Source of the DNA: Acheta domesticus
Lineage: Eukaryota > Arthropoda > Insecta > Orthoptera > Gryllidae
NCBI GenBank assembly: GCA_031308135.1
Contig: JAHLJT010003656.1
Location: forward strand, 49,081,421 to 49,145,420
Length of the DNA stretch: 64,000 bases
Direction of reading: 5' to 3'
Translations under genes and position numbers: made by a program
Part shown: piece after piece, positions 55,138 to 64,000 of the stretch
Layout of the letters: each line of letters begins with the position of its first letter
Numbering within the stretch: the stretch's first letter is position 1
Notes under the pieces: model-generated
Database searches by the model: none
What the model saw: the letters and a program-made list of their open reading frames with translations, nothing else
Told to the model about the DNA's origin: nothing

Positions 55138-56036
55138 TACCCCGGGTGTTTTTTTTTATCGTTCGCCGAAGATTCCGGCCGCGTCGCCCGGGCAGTAGAG
55201 GGCTCATTCGCCCGGCAAACCGCTGACTCAACTCCCGTGCTATCCGAGAACTATCGCTGCGCCGCTTAACGTATCTTAAAAATGATGCTGAAAGTGGTGT
55301 CCTTCGGCTCGAATGCACTCTTGGCACCTCTGAAACACATTCTGATTTGCCCTTTGAAGTAAGTCTCGAGGAATTGCTGCGATTTTATCTTCAATAGAGC
55401 TTCACGAACAACCACTTGACGACATAAAGATCGGAGTGTGGTGTGCGTTGAGTTTCACAAGAATTATCGAACCTATTTTTTTTCAACACCACCGTTACTG
55501 CTGACGTTTACATACATCAAATATTGGCATTATTCTTCGAACAATTAACACCAGAAGAAAGGCACTATGGTTACTTTCAACAGGATTCGGCAACTGCTCA
55601 CACTGCTGTTCGATCCATGAACTTTTTAAATAATGTTTATTGTGACGATCGTATAATTAGTCATGGGTTATGGCCTCCTAGATCACCTGATCTATCTCCT
55701 TGTGATTTTTTCCTGTGGGGGTACTTGAAAGATCAGGTGTATGCAGAAAACCCGCATTCAGAAGAAGAGCTCCGGCGCTCTTTTGAAGAGAAAATCGCAG
55801 CAATTCCTCCAAACTTACTTCAAAGGACAAATCAGAATGTGTTTCGGAGGTGCCAAGAATGCATTCGAGCCGAAGGACACCACTTTCATCATCTTCTTTA
55901 AGATACGTTAAGCGACGCAGTGATAATCCTCGGATAGCATGGGAGTTGAGTCAGCGGTTTGCCGGGCGAATGAGCCCTCGACTGCCCGGGCGACGCGGCC
56001 GGAATCTTCTGCGAACGATAAAAAAAACACTCTGTA
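55138..56036 (+). mobile_element. mariner-like element rearranged into a long inverted-repeat form
   Basis: Two arms of about 260 bp, 55138-55400 and 55777-56036, are inverse complements with high identity. Each includes the element terminus (GTGTTTTTTTTTATCGTTCG on the left, CGATAAAAAAAACAC on the right, both followed inward by a GGCCG.GTCGCCCGGGCAG block) and, internally, the 3' end of the transposase reading frame. A single-copy middle (55401-55776) encodes the catalytic core. A normal mariner has short terminal repeats and an N-terminal DNA-binding region at its left. Here the left half is replaced by an inverted copy of the right half. Such a structure can arise by aberrant gap repair after excision. 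Confidence 0.8.
55422..55901 (+). pseudogene. mariner/Tc1-superfamily transposase, C-terminal catalytic part
   Basis: Residues KIGVWCALSFTRIIEPIFF are encoded from about 55425. After a frameshift in the T-run near 55478, the frame continues to a stop at 55901 (125 codons open from an internal ATG at 55524). The open part holds the second catalytic aspartate in YGYFQQDSATAHTA and the third in SPDLSPCDFFLWGYLKDQVY; 39 residues lie between the two, compared with 34 in classical mariners. The tail NQNVFRRCQECIRAEGHHFHHLL is a common C-terminus of insect mariner-like transposases. The N-terminal helix-turn-helix domains and the first catalytic aspartate are missing, so this is a non-functional fragment. 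The last 42 codons lie inside the right inverted arm and are mirrored on the minus strand at 55275-55400. Confidence 0.85.
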
Positions 56037-56039
56037 CAA

Positions 56040-58495
56040 TAGTTCTAACTTACGTGTTCTTTTTAAAATTGGAAGTTTCATCTTAATAATTCTTTTGATA
56101 AATCTTTAAAAAACTCTCATCAAACGAAGCCCGCGAAATTCAAATATGCAGCCTTTGAAGATTTACAATTTTCGAAATACAGAGGTCATAATGAAAATAA
56201 GATGTACCCCAAATTTAACAGTGCACTTTGTTTCGTTTGAACACAAAATTTAAGAAAAAAGTTTGCCCGACTGTGTCATGATTGCCAACGCTATATTAAG
56301 TGTACGAGTGTCAGCTAATTATGAGTTCGAAGGAAAAAGAAATGTTTTCATGAATACGTCAGAGAGTTCGAGCTATTTTTTTGGATATCATATAAAGCAT
56401 TTCTAAATATTAACATGAGAAATGTTAAAAGATACAAAGATGTAATTTTTGAGATACGAAGTATTATATTATAATATATGTAATTTGGTCCTTTTTGTTA
56501 TATAGTACCAAAATGAATGAAAATTCAAGCTATTGATATCCTTGAAAAACTTTCTTGAGTTGTCTCAAAATGAAGCAAAAAGTTATCATATTTTGAAAAA
56601 CAGTAAATATAATTGTTTAAAGTGATAATGTAGAGGAATATATGTCATCTAGAAAGAAATCTCTGGTTTAAAAAATGAAAATATAGGACACATTAAAAAT
56701 TCACCATTTGTCTTTTTCAAATTTTAGAGGTCTTATTGGAAATTATACAAATTTTTTATTTAAAAGCACACATTGAGGAAAAATGTTTACATTTTTTGAT
56801 TTTCATTATTTCTCTGAAAAGTACGTAAAAACGACTCATATTAAAAATCTGTGCATGAAGTGATTGCATAAAGAACGAAATTTTAACTCGTTGATGAATA
56901 GAATACTTTCCAAGAAAGTTGAATTTTCTCCATTTTCGAAAATTAAGATGTTTTAATTAAAACCGTTTGAATATTTAAGATTAGTGCTGATCTCTGTGAT
57001 GAAAAGTATTTTCATCACATTTTCTACACTTTTAAGCAATAGATTATCTCATCAATAGTCCCAAAACTACAATTATATTTGATGACAATAAAAATGTATA
57101 TACTTATTGGTATTATTAATTATTATTCAAAAATATTTTAGAACACACTTTACATTAATCTCAGTTACATATTGAGGATTCTTCTCTCTTTTGGACTCGA
57201 CACTCAAATACGAGATTATTTCTCCCATTTATATCTTCGTAATTGAAAGTAATTTTGCAGCCTAATGGTATGTGGCAGCATGAATAGCAGCTTAAATGAA
57301 ATTACATGTTTTGTGATGATGTAATATTTTAAACCAATTTTCATATGTAATTCAATTACATTAATTGACGTGTTAAATGAACAGCATTATGGGTTGGAAC
57401 ATGAACTGGTCTGAATTCATCGTTTCAGGAGGCCATATACTGGCAAAAATGGCTTCATATTTTCTTGTAAAAATCATACTAAATCTGTTTTATGTGCCTG
57501 AACGGAGAATGTGTGGTTTTTATTTTTAATGATACATTGAATCACGGTGTCGCACGACACTGCGTCAAATCACAGTTTTAGAATTCAACATGTAGGTAAG
57601 GTTCAAACACTCCATTGACAATCACCTTATTTAAACATATGGCTACATTACATTACCTGACGTTTCGGAGTTTGGTTTTATCGCTTTTAAGAACTGAATT
57701 TACACATACTGTATAAATATTAAGATGTTAAACACACAATTGTTACAAAACACATTTCCAACACTTAATTTAAAACACAAACATACTTTATACATTTATA
57801 ATTTATATATTTAACAAGATCTGGAAGTCATGTTATGAAATAGGTTTCACACGATATATACGTTTACTCCATTGGAGTAGGTAGTGACCTACATAGTCTA
57901 ACAATAGAATAAAATGTCAAGAAAATACATTAATCATTCAAATAAAATAGTATTCGATCTAATTTACATTACAATCTCACATCCTATGAATGTCATATTA
58001 AAAAACACTTTACCTTAGAAAACTCTATACCATGAACTGGAAAGCACTATGTGGTATTTTACATTAATCTATAACTGTTACACTTTAATTTTATTCTCTA
58101 CAATTAATTCTAAAACAACCTCACCTGCATGTTCAATTCTAAAACAACTGCAGGACAATTTGTACCTTAACAAATATATTGCAAAGCCCAGTTTGTTTAA
58201 GTTTCATTACAATCCCAAACAAAGAAGCAATGGAACACGCTAGCGTTTATACTAAACAATGCATCGCTTCCCCCTCAAAATTCTTTTCCCGTCAGCGCAC
58301 AGAGAAGCGACAAAATGGCACAACGGCAGCCTGAAAATTGCACCGCGCGTATTTATCAAATCCAGAAAACAAACACAAAAGACGTTTTCACATGCGCAAT
58401 GTTGGTAGCGCGTGGGCCTGACCAAGGATTGCAAACGACATCTCCTGACGTATGCGATTCCGTTCGTCGAGCCTTGTTTCCGAGTCGATTTCTCT
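56040..58495. other. no gene recognised; AT-rich unique sequence
   Basis: About 2.4 kb with stops in all frames. No inverted repeats, SINE heads or microsatellites of note. Confidence 0.55.
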
Positions 58496-58499
58496 GCTA

Positions 58500-59330
58500 A
58501 TGGCCCTCGCGCTGGACGTTATTCATCGCTTTGGGCTCTCATGCATTTGCCATCAGCGCTGCCTTTCCACTGCATGAATAACGGCGAAATGGACTGCCAG
58601 AGCGCGCGGACGGCGCACGGGGCTGGGGGAGGGGTGAGGGAGGCGCCGGGAAGAGGGGAAGTAAAGAGGCGGCAAAGGGTGAAGAGGCATGGGAGAGCGG
58701 GGAGGGGAGGGGAAGGAAAGGGAAGGGAGGGTAGGAGATGGCGGTAGAAGGAAAGCGAGGGCGAGGAGGGGAGGGATGGGTGAAGCGCAAAGAATGTGAA
58801 GGTAGGCGAGAGGGGTAGGAAGGAAGGGAAGGGAGGGTAGGAGATGACGTAAAATGAAAGCAAGGGCGAGGAGGGGTGGGGAAGGGAGGGATGGGTGAAG
58901 CGCAAAGAATGTGAGGGTAGGGGAGAGGGGTAGGAAGGAAGGGAAGGGAGAGTGGGGGAGGGTGATAGAAGGAAAACAAATTGGAGGAGGGGGACGGGAA
59001 AGGATACGGAGAGGGAAGAAAGTGGTAAATAGGGAAGAAGGAAAGGTAACCGGGTTGGAGAGACAAAGGGGAGATAGGTATAGGAAGGGGATGTCGACGG
59101 AAAAAGAAGGGCAAGATAGGGAAGGGGAATGAGTAATAAATGAGAAGGGATCGGAAGAAAGGAGATAGGAAACTTAGAGGGCAGTTGAAGGAATTCGGGT
59201 GGGTGAGAAAAACAAATGAAGTTGATGAGCAGAGAGAGAGAGAGAGCAGATGGGAGAACGGGAAAGGGGAGGGAAAAGGAAAAAAGAGAAGGCGGATTGA
59301 GAGGACGGGAGCAGAAACTGTGTCACGGGG
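58500..59330. repeat. purine-rich low-complexity region
   Basis: Almost exclusively G and A on the plus strand between about 58620 and 59320 (GGGAAGGGAGGG, GAGAGAGAG). Long frames on the minus strand (128-191 codons, Pro/Ser/Leu/Phe-rich) are artefacts. Confidence 0.8.
58717..58960. repeat. about 2 copies of a 115-bp tandem repeat inside the purine-rich region
   Basis: GGGATGGGTGAAGCGCAAAG occurs at 58773 and 58888, 115 bp apart, with matching downstream text (AATGTGA.GGTAGG.GAGAGG, GGGTAGGAAGGAAGGGAAGG) and a partial upstream copy (GGAAGGGAGGGTAGGAGATG at 58720 and 58826). Confidence 0.85.
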
Positions 59331-59334
59331 AGAG

Positions 59335-59584
59335 GCAGAAGGGAAGGGAATTCGGCAGTCGCCGCCGATTACAGGTTGTTCCCCACCGGAAATGAAAGAA
59401 GATGGATCCCGCGCCGCATGCCATAGGCGACCGACGCCGGCGGCAGTTGCGCAGATCCAGGCTGCTAAAGCGGGAGTGCCGAACGGAGCTCGTTGATTGA
59501 CAGGAACCGAGGCGCGAGAAAGACACGGAGCTGTGCAGTGAGAGCGATTGGTACAAAAACCTTGATTATGTAAAATAACTCACA
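59335..59584. other. no gene recognised
   Basis: Short CpG-rich unique sequence. Confidence 0.45.
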
Positions 59585-59812
59585 TATGGGAGTTTATGCC
59601 ACCTCGAACGTTAAAGCACTATCGATCTTCTGCTCATGCGCAGTTCACGTTTCGCATGATTAGGGAGTTTTTGCCACCTCGAACGTTAAGCGTTATCGAT
59701 CTTCTGCGCATGCGCACATAGTGCTTACCGTTCGAGGCAGCAAAAACTCCCTACTTTAGTGCATGTGCAGAAGATTGGTAGTACTGAGTGCTAAAGCTGG
59801 TAAAAACTCTTT
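59585..59812. mobile_element. GGGAGTTTTTGCC MITE, outer copy interrupted by a second MITE
   Basis: The left part begins TGGGAGTTTATGCCACCTCG and runs to GTTTCGCATGA. The right part resumes ACTTTAGTGCATGTGCAG and ends GGTAAAAACTCTTTT. The continuous relative at 60009-60124 shows GCATCACTTTAGTGCAT at the same point, so the 59661-59753 sequence was inserted here. Confidence 0.7.
59661..59753. mobile_element. GGGAGTTTTTGCC MITE, inner nested copy (93 bp)
   Basis: Begins TAGGGAGTTTTTGCCACCTC then GAACG, and ends CGTTCGAGGCAGCAAAAACT then CCCTA: near-perfect inverted repeats of 25 bp with TA at both ends (Tc1/mariner-type target). CGATCTTCTGCGCATGCGCA in the middle is itself partly self-complementary. 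Confidence 0.85.
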
Positions 59813-60008
59813 TGTATGTTTCTTCGAGTATCATTAAACGTGGTTTTACTAGCAGGTAGTTGTCAGTTGTCGAGATAATTTTTAAAGCTGCTCCAATCGC
59901 AAAAAAACCATCATGGCGGGTATACCTTTGGTTAAGTTTCGGAGGCTTTCCCCACCCTGCGGCAGCTGAGATTTCCCCTTTCGGAGATAAGGAAACGCGG
60001 ATGCGACA
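59813..60008. other. no gene recognised
   Basis: Short unique sequence between MITE copies. Confidence 0.5.
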
Positions 60009-60124
60009 AAAGGGAGTTTTTGCCCCCTCGAACGGTAAGCACTATCGATCTTATGCTCATGCGCAGTTCAAGTTTTGCATCACTTTAGTGCATCTGCACT
60101 AAAGTAGGTAGCAAAAACACCCTA
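60009..60124. mobile_element. GGGAGTTTTTGCC MITE, third copy (uninterrupted)
   Basis: Begins AAGGGAGTTTTTGCCCCCTC and ends GGTAGCAAAAACACCCTA. The interior matches the outer element at 59585 (ACTATCGATCTTATGCTCAT, then GCGCAGTTCAAGTTTTGCAT). Confidence 0.75.
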
Positions 60125-60129
60125 AGGAG

Positions 60130-62205
60130 GGGCGACTGCGAGACGCAGCGATCGCACTGGCCGCCACTCGTCATCGCTACCCCCACCGTCATACGAGGAA
60201 CTCGCACTGCGAGGAGTGTCCAAAGAAATGACTAATTCATCAATGTGTTGGTCCATCTCATTATCTTATTACTGGAACACTTCTCCAACACACCGCTTAT
60301 TTTCTGTTGAGCGTTTGGACAACCCCTACTGTAGAAACACGTAAGCTGCCTTCCATCTAATCCTCTTCACTCACCAGTTTGTAATCGCCAAACTCGCAGT
60401 GTTGAATTACCGCGCGACTCACGAGAGAAATATTACAGAGAGAGAACTATGTTGTGACGAAGTGTGCTGGCTGGCGGAGAAATATTTGTAGCTTTGGAGG
60501 GGGAGGCCAAGTTCGGGTAGGCGCAGTGAAAGTTTTTTAGACTCTGGTAGAACTACAGGCACTTAACCCACTCACACTCATAAAATATACACGTAGTTCA
60601 TAACAATCTGTACAACTTGGAGGTACCAGGGGTTTTCACATCCCCGAGTTGGGACACCTTCTCTTCGCCTGTTCTAGGCCCACCAGCTTTCCGGGCTGCT
60701 ACCAAAAGTATTTTGCGTCATTCACTGCATCGCCTCAAAGCCCTTCCTCAATACCGACGAGAATCGGGAACTGCCATGACGAACCCAAGAGCCCAAGTTG
60801 GGGGCCCCTTTGCTGCTACATCTCGGGGCACAGAGCTTTCAACCTGTCTCCCGACTATGGACTCCTTTGCTAGAAGAAGCTGCCTAAGAATGAGCCAAAA
60901 TGACAGTTCGCTAAATAATTGAGCATCACATGTAAAACAGAAGTATCCCTCCGCCGCAACAGCTGTTCAGTCACGACTCTTCGTTTATCGTTATTTAAGG
61001 TTGCATCAACTATTCGGTCATCAGCGACCACTATTGGAAGTAACGTTAGCCAACCGAAAATGATCAAATGGAGCAAGGAGAGTCTAATGGGCTCAAGGAC
61101 ACAACGACCACAAAGAACCTTATGTTGCCAGCAATAGCAGTCAAAACGATCCTTTCTTATAAAAATCTCTCTTTAACGTCGACAGTACCGCGGGGAATCT
61201 GGGCACCCCGCTGGGAGATCCAATCAGAATCATGCATTTCCCCATCAAAACCGGAGACAAAGGTTGAGGGTGCTACTGTTGGAAGCGCTGGTGTCGCCAG
61301 CTACAGCTGCAGGTTAGACTCGCCAACATCCGCATATTAAAACTCGCTGATTTCTGAGAAATATGAAAAATGTCTTCTAAATGTTCAATTATTCATAATA
61401 CATACATATAAGAAACCGCTGAAGAACGCGCGATCACCGACGCTATCTTTTGTAACATTACGAGCTTGCTTGCGTCCCGCAAACCCACGCAGTAACCACG
61501 TATCGTTGGCAACAGTTCGCATTTTAGTTCCTGTAAGAAGGTGATAGAGGAGTGCGTGCCACTGTAATGGTCTCCACCAAGTTATGTGGGAGTTAAAGGC
61601 CCTGGATCCAACACCCCGCCAGGACTTCTCTATGTGGAGGCAGAATACAAGGACGTGCCACACGCCCACCGCTGGGTACTTAAGGTGAAATGGAATATGT
61701 AATGTTCAAATCGTTAGATATATCTGGGTAGAAAGGGCAAACTAATAGCTGACGTAACCACGCAATTTAGTTTGAGGAACAACAAGTAACATTTTTTATT
61801 TTATTTTTAAAAAACTGTTCTTTTTATTCAGATAAAAAAAATTGGATTTGCAATCCCTTTCTTCGAATCACAGAAAGGTGAATTACATCAAAAATAATAT
61901 GTTTGATAGAAAATAATATAATTTAAACAATTTATTGAGAACAACCACAAATAGTCCGGAAAGAAACTGAAAAGTTCTGAAAGACTTGAATGGCGCACAG
62001 TTGGCCTGAAACAGCACATACTTCCGCGCGTTCACTATTCGCCTTTCCACCGCTTTGAGACGCCAATGACCTCCCTCGCGTAACGGATTAAGCGACAAGA
62101 ACCGCACGTCCTGCGCCCGCCTCCAAAAGGCAACCACGCAGCGAGAGAGACCTCGCCATCCCGAGTCTACAATCACCCTCGGGCGTTCTAGGCGCTCTTG
62201 CCTTG
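60130..62205. other. no gene recognised
   Basis: Mixed sequence. Frames of 60-100 codons at 60617-61340 (plus) and 61385-61669 (minus) show no domain. A transposon remnant is possible in 60600-61330, which is less AT-rich than its flanks, but I see no ends or motifs. Confidence 0.4.
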
Positions 62206-62213
62206 CTTTGCGC

Positions 62214-62551
62214 CTCGCCACGCCACTCGCCACGCCACTCGCCACGCCACTCGCCACGCCACTCGCCACGCCACTCGCCACGCCACTCGCCACGCCACTC
62301 GCCACGCCACTCGCCACGCCACTCGCCACGCCACTCGCCACGCCACTCGCCACGCCACTCGCCACGCCACTCGCCACGCCACTCGCCACGCCACTCGCCA
62401 CGCCACTCGCCACGCCACTCGCCACGCCACTCGCCACGCCACTCGCCACGCCACTCGCCACGCCACTCGCCACGCCACTCGCCACGCCACTCGCCACGCC
62501 ACTCGCCACGCCACTCGCCACGCCACTCGCCACGCCACTCGCCACGCCACG
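62214..62551. repeat. 12-bp minisatellite CACTCGCCACGC, about 28 units
   Basis: Practically perfect repetition of CACTCGCCACGC. Variants appear only at the right end (CACGCCCCACGTCATGCC). The uniformity implies recent expansion. Both strands stay open in several frames (RHAT, SPRH, ATPL on plus; VASG, AWRV on minus), all artefacts. Confidence 0.97.
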
Positions 62552-62559
62552 CCCCACGT

Positions 62560-63485
62560 CATGCCCCGCCCCGTTCGACTGCCCCGCCCTTGGGAACCAA
62601 GGACAGAGGCGAGCTCAAAAGAGCACACGAGCGAGCGCCGCAAAGTTGATGGGCGGAGGCTCGCGCCGACTGCGCCTGGCCTTGCCTTGTTCCGGCGTCC
62701 ACTTTTCGCTGGAGCTTTCCGGGGCCTTTTCGTGTTTTCCAGTTCCCCAGTTCTCCAATGTGCTTGGTAGCAGATGAGAGGATCGTGCCATATGTTTCTG
62801 ACTTCTCTACATGTCGCTGTGGCCTTTTCTCTTCGTCTGACATTCCTTTCCTCTTTTGATTCCACCAATTCCCACTTTGGGTCAGGAGGAGGGGGATTAT
62901 ATCATCTCTTTCTGGCTTGCCAACGTTTTGCTTAAACTTGCTCATATAAACTATTTCTGTCTTTCAAAGAGGTGGAACAAGCGTAGTTATCAAGTCCAAT
63001 GTGTATAATGTGCTATAGCTGAATATTCTGGAGATCTCAAAGATCCTCACCCAAAGTCAGAGGTCATTGAAAAAGTGAATGAAACGTTTTAGAATAAGGT
63101 CGGGAGTATTAGCTGAAGGGCGCCGGTTCATACACTAAACTAAAGGCTACTAATGAGAGGCACATGGATGTTTAGAAAACGATTGAATTAATCTATTACT
63201 TATTCATTCGTGTACCAGATAAGGTGACAATTCTTTTAACAAATTTAGTTAAAATAAATATACTAAATCTTTTCTAAACTATCGTTCGTATTCTTGATTA
63301 GTGTAACTAGGAGGAAAAGATGTAGAATCGAGAAAATAAATAGGCTCTACACTGACCAAAAATGTTGGGGGGTGTTCCAGCTGTCGAAAAGATCTTTCTT
63401 TCCTCTATAAATTTGTTTACGAAAGACGAAAGATTCCTAATAATTTCTAAGAGACGACGATGAAGAAGGAAAATAACCAAAATTA
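62560..63485. other. no gene recognised
   Basis: GC-rich to 62760, then AT-rich unique sequence. Confidence 0.5.
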
Positions 63486-63489
63486 CAGA

Positions 63490-63870
63490 TGAGAGCTCGT
63501 ACAAGAGACAGCGCGCGGGCAAAAAAGAGAGAACAGGCAAGAGAAGGAGAGACGGCGAGCGGGCAAGAGAGAAAGGGTGGGCAAGACAGGGATAAATGGA
63601 GAGCGGGCAAGAGAGAACTTGAGCAAGAGAGAGAGAGAGGGCTGGCAAGAGGAGAGACGGCGATCGGGCAAGAGAGAGAAGGCGGGAAAGAGGGAGAGGG
63701 AGCGGACAAAAGAGAGAGGGAGCGGACAAAAGAGAGAGGGAGCGGACAAAAGAGAGAGGGAGCGGACAAAAGAGAGAGGGAGCGGACAAAAGAGACAGAG
63801 AAAACGGCAAGAGAGAGGGGGAAGAGAGCGTGCAGGCAAGCGGTCGAGAGCAGGGCTAAGAGAGCGGGCG
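63490..63870. repeat. purine-rich array with 20-bp repeat GGGAGCGGACAAAAGAGAGA
   Basis: GAGCGGGCAAGAGAGA-type degenerate units from 63540, then five near-perfect 20-bp units at 63698-63800. Strong strand bias (G and A on plus). Minus-strand Ser/Leu/Pro frames of 118-182 codons are artefacts. Confidence 0.92.
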
Positions 63871-64000
63871 CGAGCGAACCGTGCAAGCGAGCGGGCGTGG
63901 GAGGGCGCCCCCGCGAAGAAAGGCCCCGCCCGCGGGGGCCGGGGCGAGGGCGAGGGCGAGGGCGAGGGCGCGCCGGCTGCCTCATTAGCGGCGTGTTTTG
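63871..64000. other. CpG-rich end of window with (GAGGGC)n
   Basis: CpG-dense sequence with a short GAGGGC hexamer run at 63945-63970. The region is cut by the window edge. Confidence 0.5.

Noticed and set aside
60617..61340. Cluster of 70-100-codon plus-strand frames that could be an exon or retroelement piece
   Set aside because: No recognisable motif in any frame and no terminal repeats; left as unassigned.
61883..62868. Long VASG, AWRV, RHAT and SPRH repeat frames
   Set aside because: All come from the near-perfect CACTCGCCACGC array; every frame is equally open.

Overview
This 64 kb window looks like repeat-rich animal DNA, most likely insect. The evidence is a non-LTR retrotransposon of the R1 clade (an arthropod lineage) sitting in an ACAC-type simple repeat, tRNA-headed SINEs with target-site duplications, many short inverted-repeat transposons (MITEs), mostly AT-rich unique sequence, and dozens of GC-rich minisatellites. 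I found no host protein-coding exon, rRNA gene or functional tRNA gene that I could support. Almost every long open frame is a by-product of tandem repeats whose unit length is a multiple of three.

Layout. 0-9 kb: a Jockey-type reverse-transcriptase fossil (411-600), AT-rich unique DNA, GC-rich islands, and 18-bp and AC/AT repeats. 10-18 kb: G-rich arrays, two complete copies plus one diverged relative of a long tRNA-derived SINE (called SINE-A here), one clean SINE with a 13-bp target duplication (SINE-C), and copies of a MITE family with TACTGCGATTTT ends. 18-23 kb: mostly plain AT-rich DNA. 23-29 kb: a cluster of a MITE, SINE-B, another MITE, a third SINE-A copy and a fourth MITE, then a 13-bp and a 12-bp minisatellite and a possible solo LTR. 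29.9-34.7 kb: the main element, an R1-clade (Waldo-like) retrotransposon with an intact 991-residue endonuclease/reverse-transcriptase ORF, a 5'-truncated gag and an A-rich 3' end, flanked on both sides by the same 12-bp ACACAGACACAT array. 36-41 kb: a minisatellite-bearing element bounded by 13-bp direct repeats, a hAT-type MITE with an 8-bp target duplication, and a tandem duplication in which one copy is split by a fold-back element. 41-47 kb: G-rich minisatellites and a second Jockey fossil. 50-60 kb: an inverted-repeat element, a polypyrimidine 17-bp array, a perfect 33-bp palindrome, a broken mariner-like transposon whose two ends are inverted copies of the 3' end of its own transposase gene, and nested MITEs. 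62-64 kb: a 12-bp CACTCGCCACGC array and a 20-bp purine-rich array.

How the parts work together. The retrotransposon ORF1 (RNA-binding gag with zinc knuckles) and ORF2 (endonuclease plus reverse transcriptase) overlap by ATGA and would form one retrotransposition unit. Its endonuclease presumably chose the ACAC repeat as target. The SINEs depend on some LINE partner and the MITEs on some Tc1/mariner or hAT transposase; neither partner is shown to be in this window. The strongest candidates for something little described are the inverted-end mariner derivative at 55.1-56.0 kb, the minisatellite element at 36.4-36.7 kb, and the recurrence of 12-bp repeat units in four unrelated array types.
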